Assembly: GCA_964036295.1 (NCBI GenBank)
Contig: OZ038466.1
Location: 16,402,001-16,466,000, forward strand
Reading direction: 5' to 3'
DNA length: 64,000 nucleotides
Origin: Plumapathes pennacea
Lineage: Eukaryota > Cnidaria > Anthozoa > Antipatharia > Myriopathidae
The notes under the pieces: generated by a model
Seen by the model: the letters and a program-made list of their open reading frames with translations, nothing else
Told to the model about the DNA's origin: nothing
Database searches by the model: none
Shown here: positions 33,201-46,700 of the stretch, piece after piece
Layout of the letters: the number at the start of each line of letters is the position of its first letter
How positions within the stretch are numbered: position 1 is the first letter of the stretch
Made by a program: the position numbers and the translations under genes

Positions 33201-36200
33201 TTAACGAACTGCTCCAGCGAGTCCTCCAGCTTCTGGTTCTTGACAGTTACTTGTAGAGAATAAAAAGGCTCCTCGCGCTCATACCTGAAGACACAAGTGA
33301 ACAGATCGAACGTAAAAAAAAAAGGCCGGATCGACCACTTCCACGTTATGATGACTAAGGGTCGATGCGTGAAAACTAAATTTGAAATAAGTTTGAGCTA
33401 AGGTTTCGAGCGTTAGCCCTTCGTCAGAGTAAGTGACACAGTCAAAAACTAGTACTTTTTCCTAAGTACTACCTTTCCGTTGTATCAATTCCATGTTAGC
33501 TTCGAATAAACTCTTTCGGCTCGGAAGGAGACGCGGGAAGGGGGAGGCCTCTACAGCACGATAACGGTAACGGAAGGGAAACCGATTATTTAGAAATGTC
33601 CGGATGTAAACAAAAACATTGGACTGCCTCAGAGGTCCTTAAAACTAGCCCCTCTTTATACGCACGCCCTGATTGGTCACAAGTCGTTCCAAGCATCACA
33701 ACAAAACAGAGCTGATAAGATCTTGGCGCCTTTTCTCGGTTCCTCGTCTTTTCAGAGATAATGCGTAAATAACTAAAAAAGAGACGTGACGTCACCTGTG
33801 GTTACACTCTTTGCAGATTTTCTGGTCAGCGAACATCCCACAGAAAGTCTTCTTGAACAACGGCTCGTGCCCAGTGCGCTGAGGTGAAAAAACGCGGGTG
33901 AGACACGGAAGCTCGTGCGTGATCACAAGCGTGTTTGCTGCTTACCTTCAAGTGCTCGTCCAGTTGGTCAGTCAGATTACTGAAGAACTCAAACGCATCC
34001 TGGCAAGAGACCAAAGATACTGTGAACACAAGGCCGATGTGGCTTATTAACAGCTCAAAACGTGCAACTCTATTTTATGAGGGTTACATGCACATGTTTA
34101 CTATGACTCACCAAAAATCGTATACTCAAAACTCGAAATACTCATGATATACCATAACCTACACACACCACCAGCAAAACATCACAGGGGGAGGGGGAGG
34201 GGGATTCCTTCTTCCTTACTTTCTTTGGTACCATCAGTGTGATTGGCTGACATTTCAATTACGTACAGGGGGAGGGGAAGGGGAAGTCCTTCTTCCTTAC
34301 TTTCTTTAGTACCATCGGTGTGATTGGCTGACATTTCAATTACGTACAGGGGGAGGGGAAGGGGAAGTCCTTCTTCCTTACTTTCTTTGATACCATCGGT
34401 GTGATTGGCTGACATTTCAATGACGTCGTGGCCACGTTCCCAAACAAGACAAATTTCACAAGCACACGTCTGACAGCAGGAGTGCCATGCATATTTTGGT
34501 CAGATTCTAAAACATGAGTGCTTCAATAAAATGGCATAATACTAAAATAGCGGAATGTATCTTAGTAAATGAAATAGCCAGTAGCACAAGTATCACCAGA
34601 CGGTTCTCTTACCTGCTGCTCTCTCACGTTCACGGGTTGACCCCAGAGCTTGAAACACTTCCAGAAATGCTCAGGAGCGAAGAACTGCAGCTTACTGTCC
34701 ATCAAGTGGCCCAGCAAAGACTGCACCTGGTAAAACACACTGAAAAACAAATAAAATATAAATTGCTGTGACAACTAGTTCATTTTTCCTGAGTGTGATG
34801 TCAATACGCTAAACGCCGTAAAGCTGACGTTTATAGCGTAAGCCAAAAAATCCTTAACCTGAGTATCAGACTTTCTTTTTAAATTTTCCTTTTGGATTTT
34901 TCTTTTGGGAGCTTCGGGTAAAAGAAAGGCTTTTTCTTTTTCTTCTTTTTCTCTCTCCCCCCCCCCCCCCCCCCCCCCTAAAAAAAAAGGTGGGGAGGGG
35001 GGGTGATACTCAGGTTACAAAATCCTAGAGCATTACACGTGGCCACAAACGCAATTACCTGTCTCTGTCGGCGGTGTTTGTGTCCTCAAGTGAAAGAACA
35101 GCCTATGAAATAAGAAAAGAACGCTGGGGCGTGAAAACTAAAGTACCAGACCAGGTGGGGTTGGGTCAGTGGGTAAACAAGTCAATAAAAAGATCTGTGA
35201 GTGGGTGAGGTGAGATGAGTGAATGAAAAAGTAATTCGGTGTGGGTGAATCAACGAAGAGGCCAATGGACATGCGGGACGGTACCTCTCTGATCCCTGGC
35301 TGCATGAACAGCTGCTGGAAGACGGAGTTCATGTAGCAGGTGGCTCCCGCGTTCTTTAGTCCAACAAACCCGCACGTCGCACGAGGAGCAACCGGGGGTT
35401 GAAACTGAAATCAAGGAAATACAACAGTTACTTCCTGATGTTCTCCTCCCTGATTTTACAACTGTTGTTTACTTTTACCCACCTCCCACTCCCTCAGATT
35501 GTTTACTTTTACCCACCTCCCACTCCCTCAGATTGTTTACTTTACCCACCTCCCACTCCCTCAGGTAGTTTACTTTACCCACCTCCCACTCCCTCAGGTT
35601 GTTTACTTTACCCACCTCCCACTCCCCCAGGTATTTTACTTTACCCTCCCACTCCCTCAGGTTATTTACTTTACCCACCTCCTACTCCCTCAGGCAGTTT
35701 ACTTTACCCACCTCCCACTCCCTCGGGTTATTTACTTTGCCCACCTCCCACTCTCTCGGGTAGTTTACTTTACCCACCTCCCACTCCCTCAGGTTGGCCG
35801 GGTCGCCCGTGTGATGCATGCTGATCATGCGAGACACGACCATGATGAGATTTTCAGAACAGCCATCTGATAACTCCACCAGCAAATCATGCGCCGCCAC
35901 TTGACAGTCCCGAGTCAGACACCTAAAAAGAAGTTTCCATAACATCAACGAACAGTCACAATATTTACTTCCGAGGCAGCCCCGTTCAATGAATGAGATT
36001 TCACAACATTCACTCCCAAGGAAAAAATGTCACAACCTTCACTCCGAAGACAGAAGAAATGTCCACAACATCAAGACAGACACCTACAGCGAGGCTCATA
36101 ACATTCACTTCCGAAAAAGACAACCAACAACCTCACATTCACCCTTGGACACATACTTTGGGTAAGCTTCAGTGAAGGCCTCCTTGGCTGAAGTGTTCCT

Positions 36201-37685
36201 GGTGTCACATATTAATTTGGAAGCAGGGTACAAGAAGTCGTTTAGCAGGTCTCGAATCAAGTTTTCACCTGAAAGCAAAAAACAATAACAACAACAACAA
36301 CAACAACAACAAACAAAAAAGACAGTTTTTGAAATGGGTAAATGGTTTCGGCTCCCAACACGAAACACGAAAACAAAACAACAAACAAACAAACAATAAA
36401 AGCTATAAAGCAATGGTGATAACTTTTAGACCAGGTGAAAATAATACTCTGAAACGAGTCAGATGGAAATGAGTTGCCTGTTGCTTCGATTTTCGTCAAA
36501 TGACTGTGGTTAAGAGAGCCATTAAAAATGGGGGCCAAGAGTCCTTCCAAAGAAAGATTCTGATCAGGCTTCGACTAAACAAAATGATGGTGGTTATAAA
36601 ACGATGCGAACAGTTTTTGTGCTTTCCCATCATCAATAAGAGGCAAGAGCATATAACAGTGATCAGAAATCAAATCCTGTCAAATTTCGTTATTTTTTTT
36701 TTCCATATATCAAATCTTCCTCCGTGTAGGACCTTTTATAGTCAGAAAGATAGACATTGAATCACGTTTACTCTTAAGCAAGCCTTCCGTGGGCACACAA
36801 GAAGACCCACCGTAGGTACGTTTGCTCACTCCCTCGCATGTAAATAAAGTCTTGATCAACTTCAAATGTCCAGCAAGAAGAGGAGACTCATTTTCTGCGT
36901 GAAACAAAGCCGAGAACACAAATTATACGCAAGTACTGCGAAAAGGAAAACATCAGTATGTTTGGGCTAACTCGTCCCAAGTCGTCTCTCTTATCCGTGG
37001 GGGGGGGGGGGGGGGGGGGGGGAATACCGATAGTATGTTGGGCGCTGAAATAACTGGAAGTTAACTGACGCTTAGAGCACAACAGCTATCACTGTCAACA
37101 CAGCATTGCAAACGTACCTAAATTGTGTCCGCACTCGTAACTTTGCAGCCAATGTAATTCATTCTCGATCATTTTTGAAGGGTCGATTTTCATAAGTTTC
37201 TGTTCTGTAACTAAAAAAAGAAAAAACGTTATGAGCAACGCTAATCTCGTGGAGCCTGGTAATCACAAGCGTCGCACCACAAACGCAATAACTCCTTTTT
37301 TAACTGTGAAAACAGGATCAGCACTTTTCATTGTACATATGTCGCTCGTTTTCACTTGACGCATGTAACCTGACTCGGCTGTGCAGTCACCTTATTTTGG
37401 AGTCAGCGGTCATGCACAAAACTGTGCATTCAAGTTTAGTGCAACACTGGTAAAACCTCAAGACTTAGCCAAGAAACTCAGCAAATGGAAGAGTATAAGA
37501 GAGCCAACATACCGGTGAGATAATCCAGCAAGCGACATAGCAAGTCAAAATACTCTGTACAGTTGCACTGCAACCTGGAATAACAAAGAACGGGTCAATT
37601 ACTGTGCGTTTTGCCGCCTTAGTAAATGGTATACTGCTATTGATTTTTTTTAACTAATTATTCGACCAGATCCCAAAGTCAGCTT

Positions 37686-37716
<31 letters not shown>

Positions 37717-40700
37717 GCCTCTATTTAAACACGAGAATGTTTAAAGCTTACAGCTTGTGGGGTCGTGTATAAATTATAAATGTATATGAAATAATATAGC
37801 TGTAAAATTTCTAATTTATCTATAAAACTCCTGAATACTAAATACTCTCTAAATATTCTAAATATCCTGAAATCCCTGCGTCTCCCTGCCTTTCAAGTAA
37901 AGATAAAATCATTGATCCTAATAGTTCATGAGGAAATGGCTTCTGGTTGGTTGAAACGGTTTTCTTACAGCCTTTGTGACTGGCGCTGTTGTTCCTTTGC
38001 TTATTGGTATTCATAAAGTCATCCGGAAAACGCTGTAAACAAAACCTAGACCTAAGTAAAGCCAGGATTAGCGTAAACGTTCTTTGAGTGTAATGAGTCA
38101 CCTGTGATTCTTCCCGCGCACGTACACTGTGGAGGTCCACAGAGGCACATGAGCACTCAACAGCACAGTCAACAAGAAGTGATTTGGTGTCTGAACCTTG
38201 GGCTCTGACGAGACAAGAATCACACAGCACAAGCACGTTACCACAGATACAATGGAAGCCGAGAAATGACACGCATGTACTACGGGAAAGAAAACACGGC
38301 TGGGTGAGCCTGGGTGTGAGTTTCCATTTAAAGATTAAAGAGGGAACGACAGATTCTATCAACTGAATGTTGACTCATGCTTCGAATCGGTCCTTCTTCA
38401 AAGCAAGCGAGCAATGGAATGTTAATCCCTGTGAGGACTAGTTTTGGTCTACGTGCATCAAAACGTAAGGTTCGCTCACGCTAAAAGTGAAAAAGGTATT
38501 CGTTATGAGGCAAAATAAGCAGTAAACTGAAGTAAACGCAGATAAATAACAAATAACAAACAGTCACGTTGCTCTACCTCCTACAGGCGTTTGACTGAGA
38601 ATGAGAAACTGCTCCAATCCAGTTGATCGAACCTGGAAAATCAAACAAGCCACTATCAGGAAGGCAAACTCGAGTGACTGTTCAAAACTCGCTAAGCCCA
38701 GCCGGGTTTAACCAAGTTCCTTGTATCAAGTTCTTGATGAGTAAAATGAAATGAAGTCACGTTTTGAGAATAGGACGGCCAGGCGAAGGTACACCAGCAA
38801 ATGTTGACCATGCTCACCTGAGGATGCGCAGAACCAATCATAATTTCCATAATGAAATCGTTAACGTTAGGAAGGTAGTAAAACACACCTGGAACGAAAC
38901 GAGAGAAAGGAAGTCAGAACCACTGAAGCTACTGCCGTGAACTCCACACGACAAGACAAACAACTTACCCATGAGTTGGGTGCGCAGCTGAAGGCACAAC
39001 ACAAGCAGATTCAGCGCTTCGGCCACTATCACCACATCCTGGCGAAATCAAGCAAAACTCACTTTAAAAGTGTCTAATAAAACGCTTTTCGGTTGACTGT
39101 CGAAAACCAAAATCAAAGAAATCACAAAGCTAATCAATGAGGCGAGAAAAAAACACATCAGACCAATTAGAAGTCCAAGCAAAGCCAAAACCAAAACCAA
39201 GTAATTGCGATTAGTTTTACTGTCCAATCAGCAGTGCAAGAACGCCATTGCCACTTGCTTTCTTGTGCGAGAATATCGCAACCAGGTTTTGCTTTTGCTC
39301 TTGATTGGCCAAGAATGTTGCTAAACTTGTTAGGACCAATGGGAAAGCGTAGCAAACGTAAAACCAAAGCAATCACACGACTACTTTCGACAGTCATGGG
39401 AAAACGGCTCTAGCACATCGTTTCTATAGCCAATCAGAACCCAAAACATATAATTGGGAATTAAAAGTTCACACGTCTTTGTGCGCCTCATAGCTTGAAC
39501 AGTCCAGACTTGTCAGGCGCGCACCACGTGATCAAAAAGTCTGATGCTGTTCATTTGTGGGTAGTTAGGATAAAAAGCCCCATGATCCTCTGCGTGCGCA
39601 CGCCTATTTGCAGTGAAACAGTAATCGAGGGAAGGGCGGACGGTGAAGATAATTATTCAAATGGGCAATCGAGAAAATCTAATGTCATCAAAAAACAAGT
39701 AGCCGGGCTATATCCGCAGGCTACAATTTGAAACTGCATTACCTTGCTGGTCACTTCAGAACAGCCGGCAGAAATACTGGAGCGGAAAGATTTGGTTGAC
39801 TCTGTATCACTGCCTGTACCTCCCCCTCCCCCTCCCCCCACGTCGTCATCGGAGCTCTGGCTGGACAGTCTCTGACGCCCCACGGCCAGGTGCAGCCGAC
39901 CAGCGGCTGCCGCCCACGCGACACGCATTAGACACGCGATAGTCTCCGCGAAGTCGTCCCGCCCCATAGTCTGCAAACAAACAAACAAACAAACAACTTA
40001 AACCGTGACATTAAGTCAGCGGGCACACGTTACATGTAGAAGTCGTTCCGGCCCATAGTACTGATGTAAACAAACAAATTAACAAATAGATAATGTAGAA
40101 ACCCATAATATGTAGACAAACAAAACAGTACCCGTATATGTCGGATTACTCTAAAAATATGGCTTTTGTCCAAATCTACATTTCTTCAGCAAAAAGCTTT
40201 ATTGCAAATGATTTACCAATGGCAATGCAAGACGTTTGTTTACAATCATGGGTACTCGCTAAATTATTGCTGTTTCGATATTCATGTGAGCCCTACTTGC
40301 GATATATTTTTAAATCTAAATAAAATAAATAGGTTTGTCGAACAAAACCTCGATGGTAATGCTTTCAATGAAATATCTCTAAGCGCAACAGCCGACTGAG
40401 TAATATTTACGCGACGAGAATCTAAGAAAAGTCTAAAAAAACCGCAGCCAAACGACAACACAACACAAGGACTAAACGTATTCTGCCAACATTATCAATT
40501 TCAAACGTGTGTTACAAACATTAGTCTATGATGCGCATTATACACGGGCGAGCGTTATACACGGGTAAATAGGCGTATGTAACACACAAACAACTAAAAA
40601 CCATGACATCCAGTCAAGTTGCAAAGAAACAAACAAATTGTAAACAGAAATATAATTCTTCACGATACTTTTCCCATTTTACTGTCAATAAGATCGCCAG

Positions 40701-43700
40701 GTGATTACCTCAATAGCTACCCTGACTGAGGGGTGAACATCTTCAATGACGCTGCTGGAGCGAGCTCGCTTAGCTTCCACTCCCGAACTGTTCGCCGACT
40801 CGCTCATCTCCACCTCCATCGTGCCCGTCGCCATGGTGACAGGGGAGCTGGCCAGGGTGGGCGTGTCTCTTTGAGGGGGAGAGGGCGGACACGTGAAGGA
40901 GTTTTCTGACGACTGACCACACAGAAGAAACCTGAAAGAAAAGTAACGTGTCAGGACAGACGGACAAAATGTGATGAGGCAGAAACGGAGCAAAGAAGAA
41001 GGAGAGAAGAAACAAGGAGGAGGAACGCTTTTCAACTTGGGGTTCTTAACAACAGACCATTTTCTCCAGGTTACGCGTGCATCCAAGTTTGACGGGCCAC
41101 AACCTTCCATATGAGAACTGTTTAGCGAGCACTCTACGTGAATGTTGTAGAAAACGGCTTTAATACTCAAGATAGCCGTCCTAACTCAAATAAGAGCGCA
41201 GCTAAAACATTTACATCAAGGTCGAACACAGTCTGCCGTGAGAGAAAGCTAAAAGTTGAATTTGAGAGCCTTGGCCCATCAGGCTTGAAAAAGTGGCCCA
41301 TTGAGACCAAGAACAGACAGACAATCTTTGCTTCAACAAGGAATCTTAATTACACTGCAGACAAAGAGTGTGTATGTAAGTGCAAATGAACGAAGAGGAC
41401 CGACCATCCGCACGAAGGCAATCACAAGAGATGACCATTTCGCTCACCTTGCCAGCTGTAGACAAATAGCGTAAGATTCTCGTCGAATTTCAGTGTCAAC
41501 ATCATGTGGAAACATGTCCTTCTGTAGGATATTCACCACAATGCTGAAAACAAAATGGAACAGTAACACACTCAACACCAAACAAACGGTCGCTGCATAA
41601 ACTAATCCACGCTCAACACCAGCTCAGTCGACTTACTTGAGCCCGCCGGAAGCAAGGAAGTGCTCCTTGAACAGCCTCGCACTGGCTCCAGCATCTCTGT
41701 TTTGTGTTGGCATAAGTTTGCAACTGAGGACCTGGCAAAACGAATTCACAAATCAACTATGAAATCTCGTTAGTCTCCCGCCTCCTACATCTCTACTGAT
41801 CGTGGCTTGGTGGACGCGCGAGGAACGGAACAAGGTAAAAGGAGCCCCGCGTTTTATAATCAGTTGATCAGTTCCGTAGATTCAGAACACAAAGATGTAG
41901 CGGCCATGTTAGAGTCAAGATAGCCACCACGTCACTGAAAACCAAGGAGGAAAAAGAGGGACTGCTCGCAGTCAATCGACATTCTGGAAGTGAACACAGT
42001 CCACTTGCCAACATTGTACTGACATACTGATTTACTAACTTTAATCGTTAAATGAAAGCCGGCCTAGTATCGAGTCTCACTCTACGATTTTGGCGTTACC
42101 CGGATTTTCTACCAAACTGACACAGACGGAAGAGTCTTCTTGAGCTGCCGTTATTCCTCAGATGGTCTTCGACTAGAACTAACAAACGTAATGCGAAGGC
42201 CGTAAACTAGACGATGGCTAAAGTAGTGCATTAAAGTGGAACTAGTAGACTAAATTTATTGAACACAAAGGTTGTGGATTCTTTTTTTAAATATAGCTAT
42301 AAATGGTGAGACACCATGTTGGATACGTCACTGACAAGGGCGGACATTTGTCAGCCAAATCATCCAGAACCTAAATTTTTGTTCAGCTGTCAGTGTCTTT
42401 ATAAAGACCAGATATTCAAATAGACAGATTCGTCGTGGTGCTACGAGGAGAGACCCTACGGACGGATGATTGCTCACCTCCAAATTGTAGAGAACTCTAA
42501 AGGGAGACATGCTGGGCGAGCTGCACTTGAACATGTTCTGCAGTTTGGTGACCGTATCGGTTGACTCTTCAAGGGACGCTCCCCCGGGTGAACAACTGAG
42601 ACTGGAATGATACTAAAGACAAAACACTTCACTGTGAAATATCCACAACAGCAACAACAAAGAACACGCCAATACAATGCCACCTAAACGCTAACAACTT
42701 ATAACAGAAAGGACATCTTGCGTCTTTGCATGGAAATCCATATAGACTAACTCTCAAGACTAACTTTCCAGGGCACATTCTCGATTAGCTGTCCTGTACC
42801 CAATACAACTATTACATATAAAGGAAACAATGGAAAACCAGCTCTAAATAGAACTACTGTAGATTGACTGCGTCGGCGTGGAGAAATACGCATAACTTGG
42901 ATCGACTGAGGGTCCAAGGCCCTCTCGAAGGGCTAGCGCTCGTGAAACATCAGCTTCAAATTCTTTTACGGCGTCCTACTTTCACATAAATTACATATAA
43001 ATCCTTATGTTGTGTCAGCATTATCTGGTAACTTGGTTAATCTCGCAAAAGTCACTGAGACAGAAATTCGTTTCCGTGTAAGAAGAGTCAGTTTGAGCTT
43101 TGTTTCTTCACCCACCTGTTGCCCGATGGACTCCAGTGCTTCCAGGACATCGGGGTCCGTGGGGAGCAGCATTAAAAGTCTCGACACACGTGCAGTAATG
43201 CTGCAAGACAACAACTCGTTCAACCGGCAAAACCAGTATGTTTTCTACAATTAGACGAAAGGTTGATATGAAACACTCGACATCCTCGTTGCCTCTTTCC
43301 CTATTCAATGTGGCCTAGAAGTCGACTCTATTTCGTTGTAGTGCAATTCGCAATGATTCGACCATCTCGGACTACGACACAAGTCAGTGAGTTTTCAAGA
43401 CCATCAACCAACACTTCACACCCACACTACAACATATTTAACACTGACTCAAACACCACACAGACACATTGAAGCCGACCCTAACCTCTAAACGACAGCT
43501 ATATAATTATGTGAATGTAAAGTCTATGTCAAGTGGTTATTGTTTTTCAGTGCGTCATCTCGTGGACATTACATGCATACTGTACCTTGGTTCTTCCAGT
43601 TCGGCCAGCTGGTAGAGTTTGTCAAACGCTTTGCACTCTGTCGCCATAATAACGCCAGGCATCATACGTTCCTGAAAAACCACATACTTGTCTCAAAGCA

Positions 43701-46700
43701 AGTACAGATAAACTTATCCTTTCAATAGTCGCTGTAGTTGTTCAGCAGGAGGAGATACAAAAATCCAACTATGAACTGTGATTACAACATACGTACATTA
43801 TATTGTTAAAAGAGTGAGAGAATCTGCATTTTGAACTTGGGAGTGAAAGGGTTAAACCATTCACTCCTGACTTATCAACTCCAATGTTCTCATTTACCAC
43901 AGACATATACAGTACGGGGAACTTGATATTTGATTAATTGCTCGAATGAAAGCTGGATCCCCACAGACATTTCACCCAACCCCTCCCCTCCGAATTATTG
44001 TACAGACGACTCGTGCCATACCCCATTTAATATTCTGCTTTGTCTGAGGCAAGACGTGCCTAGTTTGATTGATTTTCTTTGGTGTACCGACCTCAAAATT
44101 GTGGGTAATAGTCTCGATGGAAATCTCTGACTTGACAGTGTTTCGTTCCTGAGTCGTTTGATACTAGCTCTCCTAGACACCCATAAAGGGGATTATATGA
44201 ATGGAAAACTGAGTTCTATCACCTGTTCCAGGGCGTAGCTGGTTCGACTGGACCCATTTGCACCTGCCTGTTAAAAAAACAATGACACGAACCAGTGAAC
44301 AATCAGCACAGAGATAGTGAACAGTACAGTAATCTTCGCTATTCAACTTCCGTCAGAAATTGTAAAATTCTGCGTTTTTGCCCTCTGTTTCCGTAATCCA
44401 ATTAACAAAATTCGGCGTTTCACTCCCTATCAAGTAGACGAAGGACCACAACAAGAAACAAAGGAAAGGTGAAGCCACCTACCTCATCCGTCCTCATAGT
44501 TTCTTGCATCTATGAGATAAACACGAAGTACATCAGCATAATATGCAAGCCACAAATGTAACAAAGAAGAGATAAAACTGTGGAGTGAAGACTAAGTTAG
44601 AGTAGTAGAGTAGATCTAAATGATGATAGCCCATACCTCGAGTTCTTCCTTGGTGGGGACACTGGCTACTGACACCGTTGGGCCCTTAACAAACAGGAAC
44701 TGTTCCTCCTCAAATCCCAGTTGGTACAACAGCTTCTGGTCCTTTGAGTGAGGCAGCTGGGGACACAAGACTCACGTTAGGGACGCTCTAATAAATCTAC
44801 AGTGCACTGACAGACACACTAGTAAGAACACAGAGCCTACAATCCCGGACAAAAGTAGCTAAAACACATAAGAATACACTGAATAACACTGATTGGAGGG
44901 AGAGATGCAATTATAATAGAAAGTGCAAACAAAGCGCTCCAATTTGGCCAGGACCTGGTTCTTCTTCATAGCTTGATTTACGCCAGGTTGAACATTTTTT
45001 CTCAACATCTTGGCAGACATACTGCAGAGTATTGCTCAAAGATCAACTAAACAGTTTGCTATAGCTTGAAACATATTGAGGAAGTCGTACTGTGAGCGAA
45101 AAGCTCTCATTTTGAGCCTACTAATCGTGCTTTAAACAACTTGGCCCTGTGCCCAGTTCTTCAAAGCCTGATTAAGCTAATCCAGGATTAACCAATTTTT
45201 TCCTTCGTCCTGTTGGCCAAGAAGCTGCAAGTTTTTGTTCAAAGACCAACTAAAATCTTCTTTTAACTCAAAACTTATCATTTACGCTGAACTATGAGCG
45301 AAACCCTCCCGTTTTTCAGGCTTAAAAATAACAAAACGTTTGCTGCTAATCCAGGATTAGTCTAATCGTCCTTTGAACAACCGGGCCCAGGATTGTACTG
45401 TGGAAAGCTTATCATTTTGAGCCTACTAATCGTGCTTTAAACAACATGGCCCAGAATCGCACTGTAGAAGACTTATCAGTTTAAGCCTAATAATCGTGCT
45501 TTAAACAACATGGCCCAGAATTGTACTGTAGAAGACTTATCAGTTTAAGCCTACTAATCGTGCTTTAAACAACATGGCCCAGAATCGCACTGTAGAAGAC
45601 CTATCAGTTTAAGCCTACTAATCGTGCTTTGAACAACATGGCCCAGAATCGCACTGTAGAAGACTTATCAGTTTAAGCCTACTAATCGTGCTTTAAACAA
45701 CATGGCCCAGAATTGTACTGTAGAAGACTTATCAGTTTAAGCCTACTAATCGTGCTTTAAACAACATGGCCCAGAATCGCACTGTAGAAGACTTATCAGT
45801 TTAAGCCTACAAATCGTGCTTTAAACAACATGGCCCAGAATTGTACTGTAGAAGACTTATCAGTTTAAGCCTACTAATCGTGCTTTAAACAGCCAGGTCC
45901 AGAATTGTACTGTAGATATCTCACCAGTTTGTCGTGGCTTGAGAGTTGGATGTACTCGGGACTGAGGTTTAAACGGCTGGCTATCCTGTGTCGCACCGAC
46001 CTCAGACTCTCGTTACTGTGACACTGCAAGATGCGGGAATAAGAGGTTATTAGGCGAGCACTACATTCCATGGTTTATAATACTCTGAAATGATTGTGGT
46101 ATTCTGTTGCGCTGACCGTGCCGCGTCGTCTTGTGCTGAACCAAGATGTTCCATCCCGTTCCGTGCCGACGGTCAATGAATCAACTGAATCCCATCCCGA
46201 TACCATGTCCTATCGTGCCGTACTGTACAGTGCCGTTACATTGCGTGCCGTCCCACGTCGTGTTGTGCCGTATAGTGTCGTATCGTGATGAATAACAGTT
46301 TCGTTCCGTTTCGTACCGTACCATGCCGTGCCATATCGTGCTGTTCCGTTTCGCTGTGCCGTGCCGTACCACGTCGTGTTGTGCCGTACAGTGCCGTATC
46401 GTGATGTGTGACACAGTTCCGTTCCGTTTCGTACCATGCCGTGCAACATCGTGCTGTTCCGTTCCGCTCAGTGCTGTGCCGTACCACGTCGTATTGTGCC
46501 GTACAATGCCGTATCGTGATAAACCACATAGTTTCGTTCCGTTCCATTCCGCTCGGTTCCGTGTAGTGCCGTGCAGTACCGTACGTTGCCATATCGCGCT
46601 GCACTAAGGCCCCGTCCACACAAATGCGTTTTCAAAAGTTTACGTCTTCGTTTCACTGAAAACGGAATAAAAGTATTGCGTCCACACGACATCGTTTTCA

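Noticed and set aside
35399..35870. Proline-rich open frames on the plus strand (PPPTPSG repeats)
   Set aside because: They are the opposite strand of the 33-bp minisatellite at the USP24 exon 41 donor, not a gene.
45390..45910. The 64-bp tandem units as a CRISPR-like or satellite-gene array
   Set aside because: Units are contiguous tandem copies without variable spacers, intronic, and non-coding.
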